In this document: positions 50,013 through 59,704 of the stretch, in pieces | Layout of the letters: each line of letters begins with the position of its first letter | How positions within the stretch are numbered: the first letter of the stretch is position 1 | NCBI GenBank assembly: GCA_038145175.1 | Contig: JAYQPE010000002.1 | Span: 1-64,000, forward strand | Direction of reading: 5' to 3' | Length of the DNA: 64,000 bases | Source of the DNA: ATZT02 sp038145175 | Lineage (GTDB): Bacteria; Actinomycetota; Actinomycetes; S36-B12; UBA5976 | Notes under the pieces: generated by a model | What the model was told of the DNA's origin: nothing | What the model saw: only the letters and a program-made list of their open reading frames with translations | The model's database searches: none | Made by a program: the position numbers and the translations under genes

Positions 50013-51674
50013 TTAATTTGTTTTTGGATCATTTCCAGATAAAACATCTGATGCATCCACAATTCGGTAGGCATATCCTTGTTCAGCCAAGAACCTTTGA
50101 CGATGCGCTGCAAAGTCTGCATCAATTGTGTCTCTAGAAACTACTGCATAAAATCTTGCAGTTCTGCCATCTGCTTTTGGTCTTAAAACTCGACCTAGTC
50201 TTTGAGCTTCTTCTTGTCTAGAACCAAATGAACCAGAAACTTGAATAGCAACACCTGCTTCGGGAAGGTCAAGTGAGAAGTTTGCAACTTTACTTACCAC
50301 CAATACTTTTAAATCACCTGAGCGAAAACTTTCAAAAAGTTTTTCTCTGTCTTTAAGTGGAGTTGAACCATCAACAACGGGTGCGCCTAAATGTTGGCCA
50401 AGTTCTGCTAATTGATCTAAGTATTGCCCAATAACTAAAACACGATCATCACTGTGTTTTGCAACTAAAGTTTCCACCACATTATTTTTAGATAAAGTAG
50501 TTGATGCTAAACGGTATTTATCTTCTCGTTCAGCAGTTGCATAAGTTAATCTTTCATGTTCTGGCAAAGTCACTCTTACTTCAACACAATCAGCTGGTGC
50601 GATCCAACCTTGATCTGCCATATCTTTCCAAGGTGCATCAAATCTTTTTGGACCGATTAAAGAAAAGACATCATCTTCTCTTCCATCTTCTCTAACCAAA
50701 GTTGCTGTTAAACCTAATCGTCTGCGAGATTGAATATCTGCTGTAAATCTAAAAACAGGTGCTGGAAGAAGATGAACTTCATCATAAATAATTAAGCCCC
50801 AATTTTTTGCATCAAATAATTCAAGATGAGCGTAAGTTCCTTTTCTTTTGGTTGTTAAAACTTGATAAGTAGCAATTGTGACAGGTCTTATTTCTTTCTT
50901 GGCACCTGAATATTCACCGATTTCATCTTCGGTCAATGTAGTTCTTTTTAATAATTCACTTCGCCATTGTCTTGCCGAAACTGTATTGGTAACAAGAATT
51001 AAGGTGGTGGTTTTTAGTCTTGCCATGGCACTTGCCCCAACAATTGTTTTTCCAGCACCGCAAGGAAGTACAACTACACCAGAACCTCCATGAACAAAAG
51101 ATTCAGCAGCAATATCTTGATAATTTCTTAATTCCCAACCTTTTTGATCTAAGTCAATTGCATGGGCATCGCCATCAACATAACCTGCATAATCTTCTGC
51201 GGGCCAACCCAGTTTTAATAATTGTTGTTTAAGTTGTCCACGCTCTGATGGGTGAACCACAATATTTTGATCATCAATTCTTTGACCAACTAGAGGTTGA
51301 ATTCTTTTACTTCTTAAAATTTCTTCCATAACAGGAAGATCTTCACAATGAAGAATTAAGCCGTGAGCTGGATCTTTTTTAAGACTTAAACGGCCATAAC
51401 GATCCATTAATTCTGCAACGTCAACTAATAAACCGTGGGGAACTGCGTAGCGTGAATATTTAAGAAGTGTGTCAACCACACTTTCAGCATCTAATCCAGC
51501 AGCTCTGGCGTTCCATAAGCCAAGTGGTGTAATTCTGTAAGTGTGAACGTGCTCGGGAGATCTTTCTAATTCAGCAAAAGGTGCAATTGCTCTTCTTGCT
51601 TCTTGAGCTAATGAGTGATCAATTTCTAATAAAAGAGTCTTATCACTTTGAACAATTAATGGACCATCAGTCAT
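50013..51674 (-). CDS. XPB/Ssl2-type DNA helicase
   Basis: 553 residues. SF2 helicase homologous to mycobacterial Rv0861c (ERCC3). N-terminal XPB domain, then Walker A PCGAGKTIVGASAM, DEVH box IYDEVHLLPAP, motif III GLTATLVREDG, and motif VI QRLGRVLRPK. Thought to unwind DNA in repair, with ssDNA-dependent ATPase activity. Its start codon overlaps the stop of the partner gene (51674), so the two are translationally coupled. Confidence 0.93.
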   Translation of the reverse strand: MTDGPLIVQSDKTLLLEIDHSLAQEARRAIAPFAELERSPEHVHTYRITPLGLWNARAAGLDAESVVDTLLKYSRYAVPHGLLVDVAELMDRYGRLSLKKDPAHGLILHCEDLPVMEEILRSKRIQPLVGQRIDDQNIVVHPSERGQLKQQLLKLGWPAEDYAGYVDGDAHAIDLDQKGWELRNYQDIAAESFVHGGSGVVVLPCGAGKTIVGASAMARLKTTTLILVTNTVSARQWRSELLKRTTLTEDEIGEYSGAKKEIRPVTIATYQVLTTKRKGTYAHLELFDAKNWGLIIYDEVHLLPAPVFRFTADIQSRRRLGLTATLVREDGREDDVFSLIGPKRFDAPWKDMADQGWIAPADCVEVRVTLPEHERLTYATAEREDKYRLASTTLSKNNVVETLVAKHSDDRVLVIGQYLDQLAELGQHLGAPVVDGSTPLKDREKLFESFRSGDLKVLVVSKVANFSLDLPEAGVAIQVSGSFGSRQEEAQRLGRVLRPKADGRTARFYAVVSRDTIDADFAAHRQRFLAEQGYAYRIVDASDVLSGNDPKTN

Positions 51675-53932
51675 TATTTTTTACCTTTTGCCACTCCTGC
51701 AATTCGAGAAATTGCATAATCTCTTATTCGTGAATCTGTTAAATCAAATCCGGTTAATAAGCCACCTTCAAATCTAATCGGTTCAACTAAACGATCAGAA
51801 CTTATTCCATGCGTGTCAATATAAGTAATCGTTAAAACAGCATCACTTGATTTAGTTCCAGATATAACTTGATCAATAACTTCTCTCAAAAGTTTTGCTG
51901 CTTCATTAGCAGGCATTTTTTCTGGCGTTTTAGTTGCAACTTCTGGCTTTGCTTTTGGATTTTCGCCAGCTTTTAAAGCTTTAATAGCTGCAGCTAAAAG
52001 AGCTGCATCTGGTGGCGCGCCATCTGGTGCTGGTCTTGGTCGTACTTTGACGATTGATCTTCTTTCATTCGGTGCTGGAACTGCATCATCAAGTGGTTCA
52101 TCTATTTGTTTAATGTCACCTAATTTTCTAACCAAATCATTTATTAAATATTCCAAGGGTTGAGGTATTTCAGTTGTGGAATATTTTTTTAAAAATTCAA
52201 GAATTTTTTCAGCAGAATAACCTCGCTGCATTGCTCTTTGTAAAGAAGTTTCTGTAAATCTATAAACTTGTGCAGCTCCACGAGATTCCTGATAGGCCAT
52301 AATTCTTAACTCAGAAGCAACTTCTGCTGCAGGAGGTCCTGGTATTACAGCAGTTAAATCTGCTTGCAAAACAAAATTAGAAATTGCATCAGGTAAGAGT
52401 GGTGAGATTGCTGAAACTAACATTTGATCTGGTTTAACTGCATAACCTTTTGGATCTGCTACTGCTGCTCTTGCTGCAGCAGTTCTTGCTTCTGGAGATG
52501 GCATTGTGTATCGCATTTCTCCTAGTGCTCTTCCAGTTGTGGCAAGAACTCCTAATCCTCTAATTCCAATTACATTTGCTTCCAGCAAAATTGCGTTTAC
52601 TAAAACTTCTATTTCTTCTTTTTCTTTCCTAGGTCTAAGCCAAGAAACAAATTCAATAATTGATTCAGGATCTGGTTCAGATCCTGGAGTCAAAGATGAC
52701 ATGGCATCCAAAACCAAAGATCTAATTTCTGGTGCTAATGGTTTATCAACTTCTGGAGATAACGCATTAATTCTTATTTCGCCAACTTTTCCAACTAAAG
52801 AAGCAACTCTAGTTGTGGTCAACCAAGCTTCAGCCAAGATTGCCCAACGTTCTTCAACTTTTTTAGTTCGCCAAACATCAAAAGCAGGAGTTGGTAACCA
52901 AACTTGTTCTTTTTCATCGCCTGCAGCTAACAATCCTGCAGAGTATGCAACTTCAGCCAAAAGTGCAGTTATATTTTCATCTTCATTGCAAATTTTTGAA
53001 GCGATAGTTAAATCTCGTTGAGCAAGTCCACCATTTCTTAAAACTTGGGGAGGAGTTTCACCCCAATTATCAAGAAGTTCTTCTACTAATTGAACAAATT
53101 GTAAACCAGCTCCACCTGCTGCACGATCTACTTGTTGAGGGTCTCTTTGTACTTTTGATTTAATTTCTTTTTTATTTGAAAGATCTTCAGGTAAATAATT
53201 TGGATGCCTTAACACTGTGGCAATTTCTCTAGGCAAAGTTAGGGCATCGCGAGCAGTTGCAACTAAAACTCCATGGGCCATTAAGTATTCATGACCATTT
53301 TTAGCACTAGTAATTCCTGCATCTCTGTTTAATTTGGAAAGAGTAATAACAGGTGGACCCCATAAAAGTTCATTTAACACTTTTTGAGTATCACTTGGAC
53401 CTTTTTCAATAATTTGAGTTAGACGCTCTTTACTTGCTAAAGCATCAAGATCTGGTCTTTCATGAATAAAGGTTGGACCAAATCCTGCAGGATGTGGTGC
53501 TACAACTTCCTTTAATACCGGAACACAACGCATTCCATTATCTGTACCCCAAATGATTGCTAAAAGTTTTAATTTATCTAGGGCTTCATCTATTTTTTCA
53601 TTATTGTTTAAAACATTTTGTAAATCTTTTTTGGTAAATACTTCATCAAGTACCGAAATTATTTCTGCTACTCCAACAGTCCATGCATCTAAACGATCAA
53701 GGACTCTTGTAACGGATGAATTAGTTGCTGCTCTTGCGGCAAGTTTTGCCATGTCAGTTGGAACAGGATGTACTAAATCTGGTCTTTGGATAAGCATTAA
53801 ACGTAAAGAGTGTTCGTCTTGGATACGAAGCGCATCAACCAAAGTGCCTGGATCTTGGGCAGTTTCTTTGGAAGTTTTTTTGTCGTCTTTGGATTTAGTC
53901 GCCTTAGGGCTTGCGGCAGTTTTTGGAGACAT
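51674..53932 (-). CDS. XPB-associated protein with helicase-C-like domain
   Basis: 752 residues. Actinobacterial family paired with the XPB helicase (mycobacterial Rv0862c type), carrying an XPB/Ssl2-like N-terminal domain but no Walker A motif that I can find. The N-terminus is low-complexity and basic (SPKTAASPKATKSKDDKKTSKETA). The middle is helical, with winged-helix-like segments; a charged linker (GENPKAKPEVATKTPEKMPANEA) precedes the C-terminal domain. Probably a structural or loading partner for the helicase. Function inferred only from the constant pairing. Confidence 0.85.
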   Translation of the reverse strand: MSPKTAASPKATKSKDDKKTSKETAQDPGTLVDALRIQDEHSLRLMLIQRPDLVHPVPTDMAKLAARAATNSSVTRVLDRLDAWTVGVAEIISVLDEVFTKKDLQNVLNNNEKIDEALDKLKLLAIIWGTDNGMRCVPVLKEVVAPHPAGFGPTFIHERPDLDALASKERLTQIIEKGPSDTQKVLNELLWGPPVITLSKLNRDAGITSAKNGHEYLMAHGVLVATARDALTLPREIATVLRHPNYLPEDLSNKKEIKSKVQRDPQQVDRAAGGAGLQFVQLVEELLDNWGETPPQVLRNGGLAQRDLTIASKICNEDENITALLAEVAYSAGLLAAGDEKEQVWLPTPAFDVWRTKKVEERWAILAEAWLTTTRVASLVGKVGEIRINALSPEVDKPLAPEIRSLVLDAMSSLTPGSEPDPESIIEFVSWLRPRKEKEEIEVLVNAILLEANVIGIRGLGVLATTGRALGEMRYTMPSPEARTAAARAAVADPKGYAVKPDQMLVSAISPLLPDAISNFVLQADLTAVIPGPPAAEVASELRIMAYQESRGAAQVYRFTETSLQRAMQRGYSAEKILEFLKKYSTTEIPQPLEYLINDLVRKLGDIKQIDEPLDDAVPAPNERRSIVKVRPRPAPDGAPPDAALLAAAIKALKAGENPKAKPEVATKTPEKMPANEAAKLLREVIDQVISGTKSSDAVLTITYIDTHGISSDRLVEPIRFEGGLLTGFDLTDSRIRDYAISRIAGVAKGKK

Positions 53933-54097
53933 CCGGACAAGTTTACCGAAGTAAGTTAGCGGGGGTTTTGGCCAGCCCGTTTGTTTCTATGTTGTATACG
54001 CGGAGTTATGAGGTAGAAATCGGATTCGCTACCCTAGAGATTACGACTAAAACAGGTCGCAAAGAAGAAACTACTAATTAATTAGAGGTGATTGCTC

Positions 54098-54478
54098 GTG
54101 CCAACAGGAAAAGTGAAATGGTACGACGTGGAAAAAGGTTTCGGATTTTTAGAAACCGATGAAGGCGAAGATGTTTTCGTTCACGTAACTGCATTGCCTG
54201 ATGGTGTTATTCCAAAACCTGGAACTCGTGTTGAATTTGGTGTTGCCGAAGGAAGACGTGGCACACAAGCTTTACAAGTAAAAATTTTAGAAACTCCACC
54301 AAGCTTGGCTAAAGCTGGCAGAAAAGATACAGATGATATGGCTGCAACTTTAGAAGATGTAATCAAATTGTTGGATGGTGTTTCAAATCAATTGCGCAGA
54401 GGTCGCTATCCAGATGATTCTTCTGCAAGTAAAATTGCTGCAGTCTTAAGAGCTGTTGCAAACGATTTAGACGCCTAA
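54098..54478 (+). CDS. Cold-shock protein with C-terminal extension
   Basis: 126 residues from GTG at 54098, chosen because AGAGGTG lies 6-7 nt upstream and MPTGKVKWYDVEKGFGFLETDEGEDVFVHVTALPDG is the standard CSD start. RNP1 (KGFGFL) and RNP2 (VFVHVTAL) are intact. A 55-residue C-terminal region (DMAATLEDVIKLLDGVSNQLRRGRYPDDSSASKIAAVLRAVANDLDA) is typical of one actinobacterial Csp subfamily. The gap before it (53933-54097, 165 nt) suggests a long leader with a possible GGTAG/CTACC hairpin at 54012-54033. Confidence 0.92.
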   Translation: MPTGKVKWYDVEKGFGFLETDEGEDVFVHVTALPDGVIPKPGTRVEFGVAEGRRGTQALQVKILETPPSLAKAGRKDTDDMAATLEDVIKLLDGVSNQLRRGRYPDDSSASKIAAVLRAVANDLDA

Positions 54479-54505
54479 CTAATACGAAACGTAGAAAAAT
54501 AAATC

Positions 54506-55348
54506 GTGGCAACTGCTTTAGAAAATAAATTAAATAAAGCAAAAGATTTTGCTCGCGAACAATTAGTTGAAGAAATCACCGACCAAAGAGTTGGTGAATA
54601 TTTAGGTTTTATTTCAGAAGATGAAAATGTTTTAACCCATAAATTTAAATGTGTTGATAAAGCATATGCAGGTTGGTATTGGGCAGTAACACTTGCATTA
54701 AGTGCTGAAGATAGTAATGTGACAGTTTCGGAAATTGTTTTAATTCCTGGAGACGGAGCTTTACTTGCAAAAGCTTGGATTCCTTGGGAACAAAGAGTTG
54801 AACCAGGAGATATTGGGGTTGGCGATGTGTTACCAACACCCAAAACTGATGAAAGATTAGTTTCTGGTTATTCAGGTGTTGAGGATTTATTTGAAGAAAC
54901 ATTAACTCCACAAGGTTTTGAAATTGGTTTTGCACGAGAAAGAGTTTTATCAGTATTTGGTAAAGATCAAACTGCAGAACGTTGGCACAGTGCAGATCGT
55001 GGGCCAAATGCAGCAATTGCTGAAGCAGTAAATGAAAAGTGTTTTAGTTGCGGATTTTATGTTTCACTTTCTGGCTCTTTAGGTCAAATGTTTGGAGTTT
55101 GTACTAACAAGTTTTCGGTTGAAGATGGAAAAGTTGTTTCACTAGATCATGGCTGTGGTGGACACAGTGAAATTGTGGCAACTCTTCATTCAATTCCAAC
55201 TGGAGAAACAGTTTTGGATGATGAAAATCTTGATGACCAAATGGAAGTTGAAGTAGAAGAAGATATCGCAGATTTAGAAGTTGATGATTTAGATACCGAA
55301 AATGATCTTATTGATGAAGCAGAGCTTGAGGAAGAAAGTACTAACTAG
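54506..55348 (+). CDS. DUF3027 protein
   Basis: 280 residues from GTG. The family signature is present: WAVTLALSAEDSNVTVSEIVLIPGDGALLAKAWIPWEQRVEPGDIGVGDVLP in the middle and, later, CFSCGFYVSLSGSLGQMFGVCTNKFS...DHGCGGHSE with five cysteines and a histidine that look like a metal site. The C-terminus is strongly acidic. Found only in actinobacteria, function unknown. Follows the cold-shock gene by 27 nt; its end overlaps DUF2530. Confidence 0.9.
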   Translation: MATALENKLNKAKDFAREQLVEEITDQRVGEYLGFISEDENVLTHKFKCVDKAYAGWYWAVTLALSAEDSNVTVSEIVLIPGDGALLAKAWIPWEQRVEPGDIGVGDVLPTPKTDERLVSGYSGVEDLFEETLTPQGFEIGFARERVLSVFGKDQTAERWHSADRGPNAAIAEAVNEKCFSCGFYVSLSGSLGQMFGVCTNKFSVEDGKVVSLDHGCGGHSEIVATLHSIPTGETVLDDENLDDQMEVEVEEDIADLEVDDLDTENDLIDEAELEEESTN

Positions 55349-55574
55349 TTTTCTTTAGTCTTTTTTGGCGTCTAAATAAGATTCTTAAACCTAATAAGCC
55401 TAGAAAAAATCCTAAAACTGTCACTCTTAAAGCTTGAGTTGAATCGACATTTCCTGTTATTGAAGGATTTATAAAAATTATGATAGTCGCTAAAAAGAAA
55501 AGAATTGTTCCTAAAGTCACTTGAAAAATTCCAGAGGTTTCAAGTGGTTTTATTTTAGGCGAATTATTGTTCAT
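55341..55574 (-). CDS. DUF2530 small membrane protein
   Basis: 77 residues with two membrane segments (IFQVTLGTILFFLATIIIFI and ALRVTVLGFFLGLLGLRILF) and a basic tail RRQKRLKKTS. The IKPLETSGIFQVTLGT start and placement beside DUF3027 match the actinobacterial DUF2530 family. Function unknown. Its 3' end overlaps the convergent DUF3027 gene by 8 nt. Confidence 0.8.
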   Translation of the reverse strand: MNNNSPKIKPLETSGIFQVTLGTILFFLATIIIFINPSITGNVDSTQALRVTVLGFFLGLLGLRILFRRQKRLKKTS

Positions 55575-55658
55575 TTATCCTCTGCTTTTGTAAAGATTAC
55601 TCACATCCATTTAATCATTGCATAACACTTGAGAGTTGATGTGAGATAATTAAGTCAT

Positions 55659-56006
55659 ATGAAATTTTTGTTTAAAATCGTAGGAATTGCAATTGGGGTT
55701 TGGATAACCACCATGTTGATACCGGGAATCGAAGTTACCGGCGGGTTAAAAAACTATCTAGTAATCGCTTTAGTTTTAGCGGTAATTAATGCCACTTTAG
55801 GAACCTTATTAAAAGTTTTAACCATGCCACTTGCATTTTTGACATTAGGATTATCGCTTTTAGTTGTAAATACGGCGATGCTTTTAATTACTGATCGATT
55901 ATCAGATTCTTTAAGTATTCAAGGATTTTGGACCGCATTTTTTGGCGCAATTCTAATTGCAATAATTTCTAGCATGTTTGCTCAAATTACGAGTAAACGA
56001 ATTTAA
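55659..56006 (+). CDS. Phage-holin superfamily IV-like membrane protein (PF04020)
   Basis: 115 residues, four membrane segments: FKIVGIAIGVWITTMLIPGIEV, LVIALVLAVINATLGTLLKVLTMPLAFLTLGLSLLVVNTAMLLITD, and AFFGAILIAIISSMFAQI. The NATLGTLLKVLTMPLAFLTLGL segment is the family signature. Widespread in bacteria and not evidence of a phage here; function unknown. Confidence 0.87.
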   Translation: MKFLFKIVGIAIGVWITTMLIPGIEVTGGLKNYLVIALVLAVINATLGTLLKVLTMPLAFLTLGLSLLVVNTAMLLITDRLSDSLSIQGFWTAFFGAILIAIISSMFAQITSKRI

Positions 56007-56020
56007 GTAAAGAATATAAT

Positions 56021-57349
56021 TTGACATTTATTAAATTGGGAGTAAATCCTGCGCTAGTTAAAACTTTAAATAAAATGGAAATTATTGAACCATTTCCAAT
56101 CCAAGTTAAAGCTTTACCTGATGCTATAAATGGGAAAGATGTTTTAGGTAGAGGACAAACTGGTTCTGGTAAAACTTTAGCTTTTGGTTTAGCCGTATTA
56201 ACAAAACTTGCCAATAGAAAAGCCAGAGCACATCATCCTTTAGCAATTATTTTGTCTCCCACTAGAGAATTAGCAATGCAAATAAATGATGTGATTAATT
56301 CTTTAGCACCATCTGTGCATTTAAGTTCCAGGTTAGTTGCAGGTGGAATGCCTTATGGCGCACAAATTCAAGCTTTAAGAAAAGCAGTGCCGATTTTGGT
56401 TTCAACTCCAGGCAGATTAATGGATCTTATGGAAAAGAAGCACGTTGTTTTAGATGAAGTAGAAATTGTGGTTTTAGATGAAGCAGATCAAATGGCAGAT
56501 ATGGGTTTCTTACCAGACATGAAAGCAATTTTGGATGCTTGTAAAAAGAAAGGCCAAAGATTACTTTTTTCTGCAACATTAGATAGAGATGTTGATGTTT
56601 TAGTAAAAAAATATTTACATAACCCTGTTGTTCACTCCGTTGATTCAGATAAAGCAAGTGTTTCCACAATGTCTCATCATGTTTTAGTAATTCATCCAAA
56701 TGATAAAGATGAAATTGTGGCAAATATTGCAGCTCGTGATGGTAAAACAATTATGTTTGTTAAAACTCAACATGGAGCAGATAAGCTTTCAACACGATTA
56801 GCGGCTCAAGGAATTCCAGTTGGATCTTTGCATGGAGGAAAATCACAAGCTGTTAGAACTAAAACTTTAGCTAAATTTAAATCAGGACAGGTAAATACTT
56901 TAGTTGCAACAGATGTGGCAGCTAGAGGAATTCACGTTGAAGATATTTCATTAGTAGTTCATATTGATCCACCGCAAAAAGCTAAAGACTATTTACACAG
57001 AGCAGGAAGAACCGCTCGAGCTGGAGAATCTGGGTTGGTTGTTACTTTATGTAATTTGAAACAACAAAACACAATAAGAAAATTAATGACCCATGTAGGA
57101 ATTAATCCTAAATTTGTCAGGATTAAACCAACTAGTCCTGAATTAAGAGAAATAACAGGTGCTAAAAAACCAAGTGGAGTTGCTTGGGTGCCATCTGTTG
57201 AACAACACAAAGATAAAGAGAAAAGTTTTAAAAGAGATAGAAATAAGAACAGAAATCGAAGCAGAGGAAGAAATCAAGGTAGAAATAGAAAAAATAGATT
57301 TAATGATAAAAACAAGAAAAGAAAGACTTTTAGAAGTAATTCAAACTAG
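56021..57349 (+). CDS. DEAD-box RNA helicase (RhlE/CshA type)
   Basis: 442 residues from TTG. Q motif PFPIQVKALPDA, Walker A GRGQTGSGKTLAF, motif Ia PTRELAMQI, DEAD in VVLDEADQMADMG, SAT in LLFSATLDRDVD, and motif VI HRAGRTARAGESG. After residue 390 the protein becomes a low-complexity Arg/Asn/Lys tail (NKNRNRSRGRNQGRNRKN) that would add unspecific RNA binding, as in cold-adapted helicases. Its last 20 nt overlap the convergent lysE gene. Confidence 0.94.
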   Translation: MTFIKLGVNPALVKTLNKMEIIEPFPIQVKALPDAINGKDVLGRGQTGSGKTLAFGLAVLTKLANRKARAHHPLAIILSPTRELAMQINDVINSLAPSVHLSSRLVAGGMPYGAQIQALRKAVPILVSTPGRLMDLMEKKHVVLDEVEIVVLDEADQMADMGFLPDMKAILDACKKKGQRLLFSATLDRDVDVLVKKYLHNPVVHSVDSDKASVSTMSHHVLVIHPNDKDEIVANIAARDGKTIMFVKTQHGADKLSTRLAAQGIPVGSLHGGKSQAVRTKTLAKFKSGQVNTLVATDVAARGIHVEDISLVVHIDPPQKAKDYLHRAGRTARAGESGLVVTLCNLKQQNTIRKLMTHVGINPKFVRIKPTSPELREITGAKKPSGVAWVPSVEQHKDKEKSFKRDRNKNRNRSRGRNQGRNRKNRFNDKNKKRKTFRSNSN

Positions 57350-57950
57350 AGCGAATTAGCTCAATTCCTAGCACTAAAAGTAATATTGAAGCAATTCTTA
57401 CCAACAACTTATATAGCCAAGTCGGCATTTTATTTCTTGATGAACCAATTCCAAAAGCAAGTAAAACTTTACTTCCAATAAGTAGTAAATAGAAACCAAA
57501 TAGAAAACCTGCAGCATCAACTAGACTTTGATTCCACCCACTAATTAGTAATGTTCCACCTGCTGTCATCCAAAAAAGCCAAGCCGATGGATTTATGAAA
57601 TTTGTTAAAACAGCCTTAAATAAAGTAGTTTTTGTTGAGCCAATTGATTTATCTTTATTTATAAAATCTTGTGGATTACTTTTTCCTGCTACCCATGATT
57701 CATAAGCAAAATAAAATAAAACAATTGACCCTACAATGCTTAGAAAACCTAAAGCTGAGTTATTGATTTGTCGCAAAATAAAAAGTGACACCACGATTAT
57801 GGGTAAATCTGTAATGAGTGGGGATAATGCGACTCTTAATCCATGGGAGGTTCCGCCTCTTAAAGAAGCAGAAATTACAAGTGCAAGTAATGGACCAGGA
57901 GCAAAACCAACACCAAGTCCAAGAAGTAAACCTTGGATTAAATATTCCAT
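57330..57950 (-). CDS. LysE-family amino-acid exporter
   Basis: 206 residues, six membrane segments. LysE/RhtB signature GLGVGFAPGPLLALVISASLRGGTSHGLRVALSPLITDLPII and the NFINPSAWLFWMTAGG motif. Start chosen at ATG 57950 (MEYLIQGLLLG), 4 nt after the MFS stop; the open frame extends further upstream but inside the MFS gene. Its end overlaps the DEAD-box gene by 20 nt. Confidence 0.9.
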   Translation of the reverse strand: MEYLIQGLLLGLGVGFAPGPLLALVISASLRGGTSHGLRVALSPLITDLPIIVVSLFILRQINNSALGFLSIVGSIVLFYFAYESWVAGKSNPQDFINKDKSIGSTKTTLFKAVLTNFINPSAWLFWMTAGGTLLISGWNQSLVDAAGFLFGFYLLLIGSKVLLAFGIGSSRNKMPTWLYKLLVRIASILLLVLGIELIRSSLNYF

Positions 57951-57954
57951 TGAA

Positions 57955-59580
57955 TTAATGCGAAACTGGAGCAGTTTCTCCACGTTCACTTAATTTATTG
58001 TTTGGCGTAAGGATTGCAAAAATTATCGAAGCAGAAACCACAATTGCTCCAATCCAAAATACATGCGTCATGGAATTTGCAAAGCCTTCCAAAATAGGAT
58101 GAATCAAAGTCCTATTTGCAGAAGCTAACCAAGAAGTGTCATCAAATGTTGCCTGACCTGTTTGCAAAGCTTGTAATTGTTGCACGGTTGAAACATTGTT
58201 TGGATCCATAAGTGCTTTTTGATATTCCGGATTTGTTACTGAATTTTGAAATGCAGATTGGGTTTCATTACCAACTCTTCCAAACAAAATCGAAATAAAT
58301 GCAGCAGTTCCAACCGTTGCTCCTAATTGTCTAAACAAAGTCACAGAAGAAGTAGCTACTCCTAAATCTCTTTTAGCGACAGCATTTTGAACTGCTATGA
58401 CAGTTGGTTGAAGTACGTGGCCTAATCCAACACCAAAAAGATAAGACAATATTGCAATCCACCAATATTTAGTATCAGCATTGAAAGTCGTCATTAAAAA
58501 TAAAGTAGCAGTTAAAAGTATTGTTCCAATAACTGGAAAAATTTTATATTTTCCAGTTTTTGAAATAACCCTTCCTGAAATAATTGAACCTGTCATAATA
58601 CCAAGTGTTAAAGGCAATAATTCAAGTCCAGCTTTTGTTGGAGAAGATCCACCAACTATTTGAAGATAAAGTGGGAGCATGGCTAGTCCGCCAAACATTC
58701 CAGCTCCAGTAATTACACCCACAACTGAAATAAGTGAAAATGTTTTATCCTTAAATAATCTCAAAGGCAGAATTGCTTCATCTTTCATTCTGTTTTCAAA
58801 AATCACAAACAGAATTAAACTTGTAATACCAATTAAGTAACAAGCAATAGATTCAACACTTGTCCAACCCCAAATTCTACCCTCTTGCGCAACTAAAAGT
58901 AATGGAATTAAACCCACTGTTAAAGTAATTGCACCTAGCCAATCAATTGAGTGATTTACTCTTTGAAAGTTTGGAATATGTAAAGTTCTTCCCACGATAA
59001 ATAGTGCAATCAGACCTATTGGAACGTTTACTAAAAACACCCAACGCCAACCAGTTATTCCAATAATTGAATTTTGTCCTGCAAAAAATCCACCAATTAC
59101 TGGACCTAAGACACTTGATGAACCAAATACAGCAATGAAATAACCCTGATACTTTGAACGTTCTCGGGGCGGAACTATGTCACCAATAATTGCTAAGGCA
59201 AGAGTAAATAAGCCACCTGCGCCTAATCCTTGTATTGCACGATAAATAGCCAAGTTATACATCGAAGTTGCAAATGCACTTAAGGCAGAACCAATTATGA
59301 AAATTGATATTGCCCAAATAAAAAGTGGTTTTCTACCAAAAATATCACTTAATTTTCCATACAAAGGTGTTGTGATTGTTGAGGTAATTAAATAAGCAGT
59401 GGTGGCCCAAGCTTGCAGAGACAATCCATTTAAATCATCCCCAATTGTTTTAATTGCCGTAGCAACAATGGTTTGATCAAGGGCGGCTAAAAACAAGCCA
59501 GACATTAACCCGACGAGAATTGGAACTATTTGTTTATGATCTAAATAAGTCGTTTCTACTTTTTCTGTATTCTCATTCAT
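57955..59580 (-). CDS. MFS drug exporter, DHA2 (14-TMS) family
   Basis: 541 residues, about 14 membrane segments. DHA2/EmrB motifs: LAALDQTIVATAIKTIGDDLNG (motif D1), GKLSDIFGRKPLFIW (motif A), GLGAGGLFTLALAIIGDIVPPRERSKYQG, and the proline-rich GPVIGGFFAG motif C. Likely multidrug or metabolite efflux driven by protons. The loop IMDPNNVSTVQQLQALQTGQATF resembles those in actinobacterial DHA2 exporters. lysE follows after 4 nt, so the two exporters appear co-transcribed. Confidence 0.92.
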   Translation of the reverse strand: MNENTEKVETTYLDHKQIVPILVGLMSGLFLAALDQTIVATAIKTIGDDLNGLSLQAWATTAYLITSTITTPLYGKLSDIFGRKPLFIWAISIFIIGSALSAFATSMYNLAIYRAIQGLGAGGLFTLALAIIGDIVPPRERSKYQGYFIAVFGSSSVLGPVIGGFFAGQNSIIGITGWRWVFLVNVPIGLIALFIVGRTLHIPNFQRVNHSIDWLGAITLTVGLIPLLLVAQEGRIWGWTSVESIACYLIGITSLILFVIFENRMKDEAILPLRLFKDKTFSLISVVGVITGAGMFGGLAMLPLYLQIVGGSSPTKAGLELLPLTLGIMTGSIISGRVISKTGKYKIFPVIGTILLTATLFLMTTFNADTKYWWIAILSYLFGVGLGHVLQPTVIAVQNAVAKRDLGVATSSVTLFRQLGATVGTAAFISILFGRVGNETQSAFQNSVTNPEYQKALMDPNNVSTVQQLQALQTGQATFDDTSWLASANRTLIHPILEGFANSMTHVFWIGAIVVSASIIFAILTPNNKLSERGETAPVSH

Positions 59581-59704
59581 TTAAGTAACTAATCTCTCTT
59601 CTTTTTTGTTAAACGCGACCCCATAATTCTAGTGAATTAACCTTAAAGTGCCTTACAAGTGCTTCAGAAACACGCTCAAAACCTAGTTGAATTATTATTA
59701 CAAC

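Noticed and set aside
52506..53021. 171-codon plus-strand open frame inside the XPB-associated gene
   Set aside because: Reverse-frame shadow of a real coding region; no start context and biased composition.
53933..54097. Non-coding RNA in the cold-shock gene leader
   Set aside because: Only a 5-bp stem with a 12-nt loop (54012-54033) and a loose G-rich dyad are visible, too weak to call.
55659..56006. Prophage remnant suggested by a holin-like gene
   Set aside because: PF04020 proteins are common chromosomal genes and no other phage gene is present nearby.
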